This document shows, one piece after another, positions 53,896 through 62,313 of a stretch of 64,000 bases of DNA (the stretch's first letter is position 1; each line of letters begins with the position of its first letter). A model generated the notes under the pieces. That model was not told the origin of the DNA. It worked only from the letters and a program-made list of their open reading frames with translations, and ran no database searches. Source of the stretch: Chitinophaga silvatica (GTDB lineage Bacteria; Bacteroidota; Bacteroidia; Chitinophagales; Chitinophagaceae); NCBI RefSeq assembly GCF_003419895.1, contig NZ_QPMM01000013.1:223632-287631 (forward strand). Reading direction: 5' to 3'. The translations under genes and the position numbers were made by a program.

Positions 53896-55836
53896 ATGAT
53901 AAATATCACTTTTCCGGATGGCGCAGTTCGTCAGTATGAACAAGGAGTAACTGCATTGGACATTGCCAAATCCATCAGCGAAGGATTGGCACGCAAAGTA
54001 TTAGCCGCAAATATTAATGGGCAGGTAGTAGATGCTACACGCCCGATATTGACGGATAGCACGCTCCAACTGCTGACCTGGGTCGATAAAGACGGGAAAG
54101 CTACCATGTGGCACTCTTCCGCCCACTTAATGGCCGAAGCCCTGGAAGCGCTTTATCCTGGCGTAAAACTCGGATATGGCCCCTCAATTGAAAACGGATT
54201 CTATTACGATATTGACTTAGGCGACCGTACCATCTCCGATGAGGATCTCAAAAAGATCGAAGCTAAGATGGTGGAGCTTTCCAAACATAACAGTGAGTAT
54301 ATCCGTAAAGAGGTAAATAAAGCCGACGCACTGGCCTACTTCACTGAAAAAGGAGATCCTTACAAGATCGAAACCATTAACGAATTACAGGACGGAAATA
54401 TCACCTTCTATACACAGGGAGGGTTTACCGACTTATGTCGCGGACCCCATATTCCCAACACCGGCTTCATTAAAGCGATTAAATTAACCAGCATCGCAGG
54501 TGCATACTGGAGAGGAAATGAAAAGAACAAAATGCTTACCCGCATTTATGGTATCACTTTCCCTAACCAGAAAGAACTGGACGAATACATCGCCCTGATC
54601 GAAGAAGCTAAAAAACGCGATCACCGCAAACTGGGTAAGGAACTGGAACTCTTTACTTTCTCCGAGAAAGTAGGGTTGGGCCTTCCAATGTGGTTACCGA
54701 AAGGCGCCTTACTGCGCGAACGTTTACAACGTTTCCTGCAGGAAGCTCAGCTGGCTACAGGTTACCTGCCTGTAGTAACTCCACATATCGGAAACAAGAA
54801 CCTCTACATCACCAGCGGTCACTATGAGAAATACGGAAAAGACAGCTTCCAGCCAATTCATACGCCTGAAGAAGGAGAGGAATTCATGCTGAAGCCAATG
54901 AACTGCCCACACCACTGTGAGCTGTACAAAGCTTCTCCGAAATCATATAAAGACCTTCCCGTTCGTTTTGCTGAATTCGGTACCGTTTACCGTTACGAGC
55001 AACACGGCGAATTACACGGATTAACCAGAGTTCGTGGATTTACTCAGGACGATGCCCACTTATTCTGCCGCCCCGATCAGGTGAAGGAAGAATTCCAAAA
55101 GGTGATCGACCTGGTAATGTATGTTTTCAACAGCTTAAGCTTTACTGAATATACTGCCCAAATCTCCTTACGCGATAAGGACGACCGCAGCAAGTACATC
55201 GGAACTGAAGAAAACTGGGAACTCGCCGAACGTGCCATCATCGAATCTGCCGCTGAAAAAGGCCTGAATACCGTTGTAGAATATGGCGAAGCCGCATTCT
55301 ACGGTCCGAAGCTCGATTTCATGGTAAAAGATGCATTGGGCCGTAAATGGCAGCTGGGTACCATTCAGGTAGATTATAACCTGCCGGAAAGATTTGAACT
55401 GGAATATATCGGAGCCGATAACCAGAAACACAGACCGGTAATGATTCACCGCGCACCTTTCGGATCACTAGAACGCTTCATCGCTGTATTGATCGAACAC
55501 TGTGCCGGTAAATTCCCGCTTTGGTTAGCACCTACTCAGGTTAAAATCCTGCCAATCAGTGATAAAAGCCAGGCCTACGCCGAAAAAGTAGCTGAACAAC
55601 TGAAAAAAGCAGAAATTCGCGCTGAAATTGATGACAGAAGCGAAAAAATCGGTAAGAAAATCCGTGAAGCCGAATTAGCTAAAATTCCGTACATGCTGGT
55701 ATTAGGCGAAAAAGAAGCTGCCGACGAAGTAGTAGCTGTTCGCCGCCAGTCTAAAGGCGATCTCGGAACTATGACCATCGATGATTTCATCAAACAAGTG
55801 AGCGAGGAAGTAATCAATAAAAAAGCAATCGAATAA
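53896..55836 (+). CDS. thrS: Threonyl-tRNA synthetase
   Basis: 646 aa, normal length for bacterial ThrRS. TGS domain (about residues 1-62), editing domain with the HxxxH motif (MWHSSAHLMAEAL), class II catalytic core with motif 2 (VRFAEFGTVYRYEQHGELHGLTRVRGF) and motif 3 (HRAPFGSLERFI), and the anticodon-binding domain (about 545-640). The zinc ligands Cys, His and His are present (MNCPHHCELYK and later). Next gene is infC, as in most bacteria. Confidence 0.97.
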   Translation: MINITFPDGAVRQYEQGVTALDIAKSISEGLARKVLAANINGQVVDATRPILTDSTLQLLTWVDKDGKATMWHSSAHLMAEALEALYPGVKLGYGPSIENGFYYDIDLGDRTISDEDLKKIEAKMVELSKHNSEYIRKEVNKADALAYFTEKGDPYKIETINELQDGNITFYTQGGFTDLCRGPHIPNTGFIKAIKLTSIAGAYWRGNEKNKMLTRIYGITFPNQKELDEYIALIEEAKKRDHRKLGKELELFTFSEKVGLGLPMWLPKGALLRERLQRFLQEAQLATGYLPVVTPHIGNKNLYITSGHYEKYGKDSFQPIHTPEEGEEFMLKPMNCPHHCELYKASPKSYKDLPVRFAEFGTVYRYEQHGELHGLTRVRGFTQDDAHLFCRPDQVKEEFQKVIDLVMYVFNSLSFTEYTAQISLRDKDDRSKYIGTEENWELAERAIIESAAEKGLNTVVEYGEAAFYGPKLDFMVKDALGRKWQLGTIQVDYNLPERFELEYIGADNQKHRPVMIHRAPFGSLERFIAVLIEHCAGKFPLWLAPTQVKILPISDKSQAYAEKVAEQLKKAEIRAEIDDRSEKIGKKIREAELAKIPYMLVLGEKEAADEVVAVRRQSKGDLGTMTIDDFIKQVSEEVINKKAIE

Positions 55837-55910
55837 AGAATGTGGAAAAATCAACAGCTTATACATGAACCTAACTGATTAAGGTATGTTTATTGCTATG
55901 ATTTTTCTAC

Positions 55911-55918
55911 TATTTTTG
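55911..55918 (+). promoter_or_regulatory. -7 box (TATTTTTG) for infC
   Basis: Perfect TAnnTTTG match, 80 bp before the infC ATG, showing that infC has its own promoter besides any thrS read-through. Confidence 0.6.
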
Positions 55919-55997
55919 CAAAAGTTGTTTTTGATCTGACTAAACATAACAGATCAACTCAATTCAACAATCTAATTCTTAATTTTTATAATTTTTA

Positions 55998-56666
55998 ATG
56001 CAAAACAGACCCAAACCAAGTTTTGGCGGTGGTAACAACAGGGGAAGAAACCCCAACTTCCGCAGGGAACAACAACAAGAACATCGTACTAACAGAATGA
56101 TACGTGTTCCAGAAGTAAGACTTGTAGGTGAAAACATCGAAGTAGGCGTCTACAAAACTGAAGAAGCCCTTCGTATGGCTGAAGACATGGGACTTGACCT
56201 GGTAGAAATATCTCCTAACGCGGTTCCTCCTGTATGCCGGATCATCGACTACAACAAATTCCTTTACGAAAAGAAGAAGAAGGAAAAAGAAATGAAGGCT
56301 AAGGCGCACAAAAGCGAAGTAAAAGAAATTCGCTTTACGCCCAATACCGACGATCACGACTTCGACTTTAAAGCTAAACATGCTGAAAGCTTCCTGAAAG
56401 ATGGTAACAAAGTGAAAACTTATGTGCAGTTCAAAGGTCGTGCTATCATGTTTAAAGAACGTGGAGAGCTGATTCTGTTGAAGTTCGCAGAACGATTGGC
56501 TGAAGTGGGTAGCCTGGAAAGTATGCCTACCATGGAAGGTAAACGTATGATCGCCATCTTCGCTCCTAAAGTCAGCAAAAAGAAGGAAAAAGAACCTAAG
56601 GAACCTAAGGAACCAAAAGAACCTAAGGCTTCTACTCCTCCAGCTACAGAAAAAGGATCGGAATAA
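55998..56666 (+). CDS. infC: Translation initiation factor IF-3
   Basis: 222 aa. A basic Gly/Arg/Asn-rich N-terminal extension (about residues 1-32), then the IF3 N domain (IRVPEVRLVGENIEVGVYKT), lysine-rich linker helix and C domain (KTYVQFKGRAIMFKERGE). The C-terminal tail has repeated KEP units and is longer than in Escherichia coli. The start is ATG, not the AUU/AUC seen in many enteric infC genes, so the classic autoregulation is not expected. The usual downstream rpmI and rplT are absent here. Confidence 0.95.
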   Translation: MQNRPKPSFGGGNNRGRNPNFRREQQQEHRTNRMIRVPEVRLVGENIEVGVYKTEEALRMAEDMGLDLVEISPNAVPPVCRIIDYNKFLYEKKKKEKEMKAKAHKSEVKEIRFTPNTDDHDFDFKAKHAESFLKDGNKVKTYVQFKGRAIMFKERGELILLKFAERLAEVGSLESMPTMEGKRMIAIFAPKVSKKKEKEPKEPKEPKEPKASTPPATEKGSE

Positions 56667-56695
56667 TCAGTATTCCCTTTTAAATATCTAAAAAG

Positions 56696-56745
56696 AAAAG
56701 CAGAATATCCGGGCTGTAATAGCCCTGATGTCCTGCTTTTTCTCA
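56696..56745. terminator. Bidirectional terminator after infC
   Basis: Outer stem AAAAGCAG / CTGCTTTT (56696-56703, 56733-56740) with inner GGGCT / AGCCC, followed by T-rich sequence on the plus strand. It separates infC from the convergent HD-domain gene. Confidence 0.7.
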
Positions 56746-56776
56746 TTTAGATCCGGGCATCTTTATGCCCAATTAT

Positions 56777-57367
56777 TTATGCTGCCTGCTCATTTAAATG
56801 AGTCAGCAGATATTTTAATGTTCTCTCTCTCATCCTGCTTACATCAGTAGGATCTACGGGTATATTGGCATCTTTCCCCATATCATCCCATATCCTGATC
56901 TGAATGTATTGATGAAACAACGGATCCTGCTTAAAGGCAGTTGCTTCTTCTTCACTCATAGGGCCCCCCTGGTAAATCAACGTCTGTTTGCTGGCTTCAG
57001 ATAACGTTTCATAATAGGCACTGTCAAACCAGGTCAGATAACGTTTTGCCGCCACATGACTGCCCACCAGCTTTGCTAATCGTTCAGGGAATCCGCATCT
57101 GATAAGATAGGTACTCCCCAAATCATCATGCGCACGGGTGCCATACTGGTCCATCTGTTCTGCTTCCTCAAAAAAATGTCCTATATCATGCAGGAATGCA
57201 GCTACAATCATCTCATCTTCAAATCCTGTTTGCTCAGCTATTACCGCTGCCTGCATCATATGCATAAGCATCGTTACCTGTTCTCCATATTCGGCCTGGC
57301 CATAACGCTCGTATAACTCAAAAATCTCTGCGACCACCTGTTGCGCTTGTAGTTCTTTGTCAGTCAT
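56777..57367 (-). CDS. PhnZ-like HD-domain di-iron oxygenase
   Basis: 196-aa HD-domain protein. Metal ligands H36, H60-D61 (LHDIGH), H80, H104 and D161 follow the spacing of PhnZ, and YGEQVTMLMHMMQ, SHVAAKRYL, QGGPMS and WDDMGK are typical of the phosphonate-degradation HD group. PhnZ uses a mixed-valent di-iron centre and oxygen to split a 2-amino-1-hydroxyethylphosphonate. No phosphonate transporter or PhnY partner is near, so the substrate here may differ. It has a -7 box (57406-57413). Confidence 0.78.
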   Translation of the reverse strand: MTDKELQAQQVVAEIFELYERYGQAEYGEQVTMLMHMMQAAVIAEQTGFEDEMIVAAFLHDIGHFFEEAEQMDQYGTRAHDDLGSTYLIRCGFPERLAKLVGSHVAAKRYLTWFDSAYYETLSEASKQTLIYQGGPMSEEEATAFKQDPLFHQYIQIRIWDDMGKDANIPVDPTDVSRMRERTLKYLLTHLNEQAA

Positions 57368-57405
57368 TTCGTACGTAGATTAGGGTTAGTATTATTTTGT
57401 TTAGG

Positions 57406-57413
57406 CAAATGTA
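57406..57413 (-). promoter_or_regulatory. -7 box (TACATTTG) for the HD-domain gene
   Basis: Perfect TAnnTTTG match on the minus strand, 38 bp before the ATG at 57367. No good -33 element. Confidence 0.55.
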
Positions 57414-57497
57414 ATAGGGCTGACTGCTAAGAGATGCATCAACATTGTTATGTTTTTATTAATACCGTAGTTTTGAAGTGGCACAACAATATTCTTG

Positions 57498-57505
57498 TAC
57501 CTTTG
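57498..57505 (+). promoter_or_regulatory. -7 box (TACCTTTG) for the CDF gene
   Basis: Perfect TAnnTTTG match with TTTG 22 bp upstream. It lies inside the longest open frame (GTG at 57478), which supports the later start at 57535. Confidence 0.5.
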
Positions 57506-57534
57506 TTCTTTACAACACTAAACCAATCTTTCCA

Positions 57535-58512
57535 TTGCTAAAAAAAGAATTACGGGTCATCCTTATTTCCCTGTTGGTAAGTCTATTAATTACAGGGGCT
57601 AAGTTTGCTGCCTATCTGATGACCCATTCCGTTGCTATCTTATCTGACGCTTTAGAATCTATAATAAATGTTGTAGCCGGTGGCTTTGCCAGCTATAGTA
57701 TTTACCTGGCTAGTCAACCTAAAGATGAGAACCATCCTTATGGTCACGGTAAGGTCGAATTCTTTTCAATTGGTTTTGAAGGCGCAATGATCTTTATTGC
57801 CGGAATACTCATCCTGGTTAAAGCAATTCAATACTTCATCTTTCCCAAAGAGCTGCAGAAAATGGAAAGCGGCTTATGGGTACTTGGCGTTACCACTCTG
57901 GCCAATCTCTTACTGGGATTGTATCTTGTGCGTTCAGGTAAAAAATTATCCTCCCTGACGATCACGGGCAACGGACAACATATAATGACAGATGTTTACA
58001 GCAGCCTGGGATTGATTATCGCTTTAACAGTTATCCATTTTACCGGTTGGAACTGGCTCGACCCAACAGTTTCGTTGCTGATGGCCGGACTGATTCTCAC
58101 CAATGGCTATCAGCTTATGCGCCGGTCGATTTCCGGTTTGATGGATGAAACCGACATGAAAACAGTGGATAAGGTAATTGAAATATTATCTGCAAACAGG
58201 AGAGAGAACTGGATCGATATTCATAACATGAGAATCCAGCAATACGGAAATAACTATCATATAGATTGCCACATTACAATGCCCTATTATCTCGAGCTGA
58301 ATGATGCACATGATGAAATGAAAAGGGTAGAGGAACTGGTAAATAATGGATTCAAGAATAGTGAAGTTGAATTCTTTATTCATATGGATCCCTGCATTCC
58401 GTCGTGCTGCCATTACTGTTTAAAATCGGCCTGCCCGGTTCGGAGCCATCCTTTTACCGGAGAAATTACATGGGCCAGAGACAATGTACTTCCAAACAGA
58501 AAACATGGATAA
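57535..58512 (+). CDS. Cation diffusion facilitator (CDF) metal transporter
   Basis: 325 aa from TTG at 57535; a GTG at 57478 would add 19 residues but lies upstream of the likely -7 box. Six membrane helices; the metal-site motifs are SDALES in helix 2, HPYGHGKVE in the loop and HIMTDVYSS in helix 5. The cytoplasmic C-domain ends with a Cys-rich tail (DPCIPSCCHYC, ACPVRSHP) that could bind metal. It exports divalent cations such as zinc or iron by proton exchange. Single gene; terminator 6 bp after the stop. Confidence 0.9.
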   Translation: MLKKELRVILISLLVSLLITGAKFAAYLMTHSVAILSDALESIINVVAGGFASYSIYLASQPKDENHPYGHGKVEFFSIGFEGAMIFIAGILILVKAIQYFIFPKELQKMESGLWVLGVTTLANLLLGLYLVRSGKKLSSLTITGNGQHIMTDVYSSLGLIIALTVIHFTGWNWLDPTVSLLMAGLILTNGYQLMRRSISGLMDETDMKTVDKVIEILSANRRENWIDIHNMRIQQYGNNYHIDCHITMPYYLELNDAHDEMKRVEELVNNGFKNSEVEFFIHMDPCIPSCCHYCLKSACPVRSHPFTGEITWARDNVLPNRKHG

Positions 58513-58518
58513 ACAAAA

Positions 58519-58552
58519 AAACGCGAGGATCATCCTCGCGTTTCCTGTTTTT
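58519..58552. terminator. Bidirectional terminator
   Basis: Perfect 10-bp stem AAACGCGAGG / CCTCGCGTTT (58519-58528, 58534-58543) with a 5-nt loop, preceded by an A-run and followed by T-rich sequence. It serves the convergent CDF and serine-hydrolase genes. Confidence 0.87.
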
Positions 58553-58566
58553 TATATTGAATGATT

Positions 58567-59778
58567 TTATTCTTCTCCGGCTTCTTCGCCATCGCCATGC
58601 CCAAGTATATCCCGGATTGGCTTCACTGCCTGGTAAATACCCCTGTTGTATTTATTACCCAGAATAATCAGCGTAGTGGTATCGGAAATGAAACGATAAA
58701 ATACTGTATTGTTTCCATGCCACCAGCCATTATGATATACGATGTTTTTGCTGGCATCCGGATACACCATCAGCCTCCATCCTAAGCCATAATTCCTGAC
58801 ACCTGGTTTCTCATTACTGTAAGGGGCATACGCAGCCTTAAGGATGGTATCATTAAGAAACTGACCGGAGTATAATGCCTGATCCCATTTAAGCATATCT
58901 TCCGCACTGCTGTAAATACCTTTGTCGCCCATTACGCCATCGAAATAGGTATCCGGCTCAAATTGGCCATTATACTTGTGACTTTGGGTCTGGTGCGGGC
59001 GGGCCGCAGTGCCGGGATCAAATACAAAAGTATTTTGCATTCCCAGTGGCCCGAAAATCGTTTCCTGCATGAACTCAGGATATTTCTTGCCGGTTACTTT
59101 TTCTATAATTGAGGCAAGCAGCATATAGTTGGTATTGCAGTACTGGAAGTGAGTTCCCGGAGCATGCTGAATCCTGGGCTTATGAAGCTCCATCAGTTTA
59201 ATGACATCGTCATTTGTCATATATCTTGAAGGTTCTTTCCATAAACTATCGCTGAAATAGAGATAGTTGGGAAGTCCGCTTCTATGATTCAACAACATTC
59301 TGACAGTAATCCCCTTATAGGGGAAGTTGGGGAAAAACTCCTGCAGGGTGTCGTCAAGGCTGAGCTTTCCATTCTGGACTAGCCAAAGAATTGCTCCGCC
59401 TGTAAATGTTTTGGATACTGAAGCCAACTGAAAGGAAGAACTATCTACAATAGGAGTTCTGCTTCTGGAGTTTTCATACCCATGATACTTTTCAAAAATG
59501 ATAACACCTTTCTTGGCAACCAATACGGCGCCATTGAATCCGGTACGCAATAATTTGTTATTGTAAAAAGCTTCCAGCTCCCTTTGAATTTGCTGTGTGC
59601 GGGGTGAACTTAAAATTGCTGCTTTATCAGCTTCACTCAAATTCAAAGTATACCGGCTGCTATCTGTACTAACGACCTTAGTGGTTATTTTACTTCTTGC
59701 TGTGTTGCTCTGACAACTTGTAACTATTGCTATTCCCGATAGTGTTAAAATGATCCTAACTGCTTTCAATCGCTTCAT
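58567..59778 (-). CDS. Serine hydrolase of the beta-lactamase/PBP (class C) family
   Basis: 403 aa. Lipoprotein signal (LSGIAIVTSC, Cys22). Catalytic S120-V-S-K123 (LASVSKTF), Tyr motif in FQYCNTNYML, and a HxG-like C-terminal motif (YHNGWWHG). These proteins are D-aminopeptidases, esterases or peptidoglycan-editing enzymes as often as true beta-lactamases, so no substrate is given. Single gene. The C-terminal Glu/Asp-rich tail (GDGEEAGEE) is unremarkable. Confidence 0.87.
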   Translation of the reverse strand: MKRLKAVRIILTLSGIAIVTSCQSNTARSKITTKVVSTDSSRYTLNLSEADKAAILSSPRTQQIQRELEAFYNNKLLRTGFNGAVLVAKKGVIIFEKYHGYENSRSRTPIVDSSSFQLASVSKTFTGGAILWLVQNGKLSLDDTLQEFFPNFPYKGITVRMLLNHRSGLPNYLYFSDSLWKEPSRYMTNDDVIKLMELHKPRIQHAPGTHFQYCNTNYMLLASIIEKVTGKKYPEFMQETIFGPLGMQNTFVFDPGTAARPHQTQSHKYNGQFEPDTYFDGVMGDKGIYSSAEDMLKWDQALYSGQFLNDTILKAAYAPYSNEKPGVRNYGLGWRLMVYPDASKNIVYHNGWWHGNNTVFYRFISDTTTLIILGNKYNRGIYQAVKPIRDILGHGDGEEAGEE

Positions 59779-60090
59779 TAGAGGTGTGTGACTAACTTTC
59801 TTAATTCAAATGACCTGTCCGATAAGGCGCTAAAATTATACTCAATGGAAATGATCACCAAATAATAACACTCAGTTCGATTGCTTTTAAGGGGTTTTTA
59901 AGCCAGAAAAACTAAAAAAAACGCAAAAATCTATTAATGTTAACTAGCTTTTTTTGATAAAATCGAATTGATTGTCGCAACTATTTGAATATTCCTGAAC
60001 ATCGAGTAGGTTTGTGCCCTGTTTCCCCGCTAGCAGCAATTATTAAGCCAATTGCACTACACAGATACATATATAATCTAGAATAATATT
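59779..60090. other. Intergenic region holding the serA promoter
   Basis: 312 bp with no open frame of note. The only clear element is the serA promoter at 59985-60014. For the serine-hydrolase gene only weak -7-like sequences were seen. Confidence 0.6.
59985..60014 (+). promoter_or_regulatory. Full consensus promoter for serA
   Basis: TTTG (59985-59988), 18-bp spacer, TAGGTTTG (60007-60014): the best match to the Bacteroidota promoter in the window apart from that at 28829. Leader of about 70 nt. Confidence 0.72.
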
Positions 60091-61326
60091 ATGGACCAGC
60101 AAAAGTCGACAAGTTATCCAAAAGAGAAGATCAACATTTTGTTACTGGAGAACATCAGTGATGCTGCAGTAGAAGAGTTTATTACAGCAGGTTACCAGGT
60201 ACGTAAGCTTTCAGGTGCACTGAATGAAGATGATCTGATCAATGAGATCAAGGATGTGCATCTTCTTGGTATCCGTTCGAAAACCAAGGTAACCAGAAGA
60301 GTACTGGAATCGGCTAAGAAGCTGCAAGCCATCGGATGTTTTTGTATAGGTACCAATCAGGTTGATTTAAAAGCAGCCACTGAACATGGTGTAGCTGTAT
60401 TTAACGCTCCATATTCGAATACACGTTCCGTTGCGGAACTGGTAATCGGGTTATCCATAATCCTTATTCGCCGTATTGTAGATAAAAACAATGCTGCTCA
60501 TAACGGAATATGGATGAAAGAAGCTACCGGCAGCTATGAACTTAGAGGTAAAACTCTGGGGATCGTAGGATATGGCAATATCGGTAGCCAGGTAAGTGTT
60601 CTGGCAGAAGGAATGGGGATGAACGTTGTATACTATGACGCTGAAACTAAACTCCCTCTCGGAAATGCTGAGCAACTGCGTACACTGAAAGACGTTTTCC
60701 AAAAGTCTGATATTATTTCCCTGCATGTTCCAAGTAGTAAAACTACTGCCAACATGATCACCGCCGATGTTTTGGCTGAAGCTAAACCTGGTGCCATCTT
60801 TATTAACTATGCTCGTGGAGAGGTGGTGGATCTTGAAGCACTGAAAGATGCTTTGGTTAGCGGTAAACTGTCTGGTGCGGCAATTGACGTATTCCCGGTT
60901 GAACCGGAAAAAAATGGAGCATCATTCACTACTCCATTACAAAAGTTGCCAAATGTTATCCTGACTCCTCATATCGGTGGTAGTACAGAAGAGGCCCAGC
61001 ACAATATTGGACTTGATGTTAGCGCTAAAATGCTGAATTATCTGGAAAAAGGTGCCAGCTTTGGATCACATACAGTACCAGCTATCAGCGTTCCGCCAAT
61101 TGAAAATACACACAGAATCCTCCATATTCACCAAAACGTGCCTGGAGTACTGAGTGCTATCAATACAGCCCTATCGAGCAATCAGATCAACATCCTGGGC
61201 CAATACCTTAAAACCAATGACACTATTGGTTATGTGGTACTGGACGTGGATACCAGATTATCTCAGGAAGCCCTTTCCCTTTTGAGAGAGGTTCCTCATA
61301 CAATTAAGACAAGATTACTGTATTAA
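60091..61326 (+). CDS. serA: D-3-phosphoglycerate dehydrogenase
   Basis: 411 aa, the length of the Escherichia coli type. NAD-binding motif LGIVGYGNIGSQV, catalytic Arg (NYARGEVVD), Glu and His (LTPHIGGSTEEAQ), and a C-terminal ACT domain (about residues 335-411; HQNVPGVLSAINTAL). It oxidises 3-phosphoglycerate to 3-phosphohydroxypyruvate, the first step to serine; the ACT domain implies serine feedback. Single gene with its own promoter and a 15-bp stem terminator. Confidence 0.96.
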   Translation: MDQQKSTSYPKEKINILLLENISDAAVEEFITAGYQVRKLSGALNEDDLINEIKDVHLLGIRSKTKVTRRVLESAKKLQAIGCFCIGTNQVDLKAATEHGVAVFNAPYSNTRSVAELVIGLSIILIRRIVDKNNAAHNGIWMKEATGSYELRGKTLGIVGYGNIGSQVSVLAEGMGMNVVYYDAETKLPLGNAEQLRTLKDVFQKSDIISLHVPSSKTTANMITADVLAEAKPGAIFINYARGEVVDLEALKDALVSGKLSGAAIDVFPVEPEKNGASFTTPLQKLPNVILTPHIGGSTEEAQHNIGLDVSAKMLNYLEKGASFGSHTVPAISVPPIENTHRILHIHQNVPGVLSAINTALSSNQINILGQYLKTNDTIGYVVLDVDTRLSQEALSLLREVPHTIKTRLLY

Positions 61327-61346
61327 TAGTACATTTATAGCACAAT

Positions 61347-61388
61347 AAAAGGGAATAGACCGGCCTGTGGGTTGGTCTATTCCCTTTT
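61347..61388 (+). terminator. Terminator of serA
   Basis: Perfect 15-bp stem AAAAGGGAATAGACC / GGTCTATTCCCTTTT (61347-61361, 61374-61388), 12-nt loop; the right arm ends in TTTT. Confidence 0.85.
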
Positions 61389-61458
61389 AACTATATAATA
61401 ATATTACCAACGGTCCATTATTTCGGCTCATTCACCGATTCTTTTACCTTATATGCGT

Positions 61459-61466
61459 TATTTTTG
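61459..61466 (+). promoter_or_regulatory. -7 box (TATTTTTG) before the CBM9-like gene
   Basis: Perfect TAnnTTTG match, 56 bp before the ATG at 61523; no good -33 element. Confidence 0.45.
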
Positions 61467-61522
61467 AGGATATTTTCGAAATTCTTTGTTAACCTTGTAG
61501 TATAACTGTAATTGTATTTCTC

Positions 61523-62281
61523 ATGAAAATGAAAAAGGCACTGGTAACAGGAGCATTTTTAACGATTGGATTATTATCTAATATTCCGGGTAAAGCGCAG
61601 GATGAACAGAATAAATGGGCACCGGAAGGTATAAAAATCGATGGTATAGCATCTGAATGGCCTAAACCATTGCAGTTTTATAACAATACTGCAAAATTAT
61701 TTTATACAATAGCGAACGATCAGGAAAACTTATACGTTATAGTTAGTGTACCAGACCCTCAGAGCCAGATGAAAATATTAAGATCAGGACTGACGTTTTC
61801 TGTTAACATAACTGGGAAAAAGAAAAATGGACCATCCATTACTTTTCCTTTAGTAAATGAAGTAAACCCCGGAAATCCTGATGCACCTGAGTCTTCCCGC
61901 GCATTGATTGCCGGTGAACTGAAAAAACAGCTTTTGGCTAATGCCAAAGAAATTAAGGTAGATGGATTTGAGAATATTCCGGATGGCAATATTCCGGTAC
62001 ATAATACCTACGGCATTCAAACTGCCGGTTCCTACGATTCAAACGGAAATCTGGTTTGTGAATTGGCAATTCCTTTAAAACTTTTAGGAGTTACCACCGC
62101 TTCAACCACACCAATCGCTTATCATTTTAAGGTAAATGCAATGAAAAAAGTGGATAAGAAAGAATTGGAGCCTAAAAAGGAGAAAGGGCAGCAACCACCT
62201 GCTCCGGGATCCCCACAGGATACATTTACCTTATACTATTCGGCAGACTTCTGGACCAAACAAACTTTGGCCACCCACTAA
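61523..62281 (+). CDS. Secreted CBM9/DOMON-like protein
   Basis: 252 aa with signal peptide (ALVTGAFLTIGLLSNIPGKAQ). IKIDGIASEWPKPLQFYN is the typical opening of the family 9 carbohydrate-binding fold, followed by strands such as LFYTIANDQENLYVIVSVPD. The C-terminal part includes a Lys/Pro-rich insertion before the last strand. It may bind sugar or another ligand in the periplasm or outside. It is 32 bp upstream of the S41 peptidase gene on the same strand, so co-transcription is likely. Function unknown. Confidence 0.68.
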   Translation: MKMKKALVTGAFLTIGLLSNIPGKAQDEQNKWAPEGIKIDGIASEWPKPLQFYNNTAKLFYTIANDQENLYVIVSVPDPQSQMKILRSGLTFSVNITGKKKNGPSITFPLVNEVNPGNPDAPESSRALIAGELKKQLLANAKEIKVDGFENIPDGNIPVHNTYGIQTAGSYDSNGNLVCELAIPLKLLGVTTASTTPIAYHFKVNAMKKVDKKELEPKKEKGQQPPAPGSPQDTFTLYYSADFWTKQTLATH

Positions 62282-62313
62282 CTGCTGATACATATCGTCG
62301 CTTAATATTTTTT

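Noticed and set aside
56667..56776. Missed rpmI (about 65 aa) after infC
   Set aside because: Only 110 bp are available and they hold a terminator hairpin; no L35-like frame on either strand.
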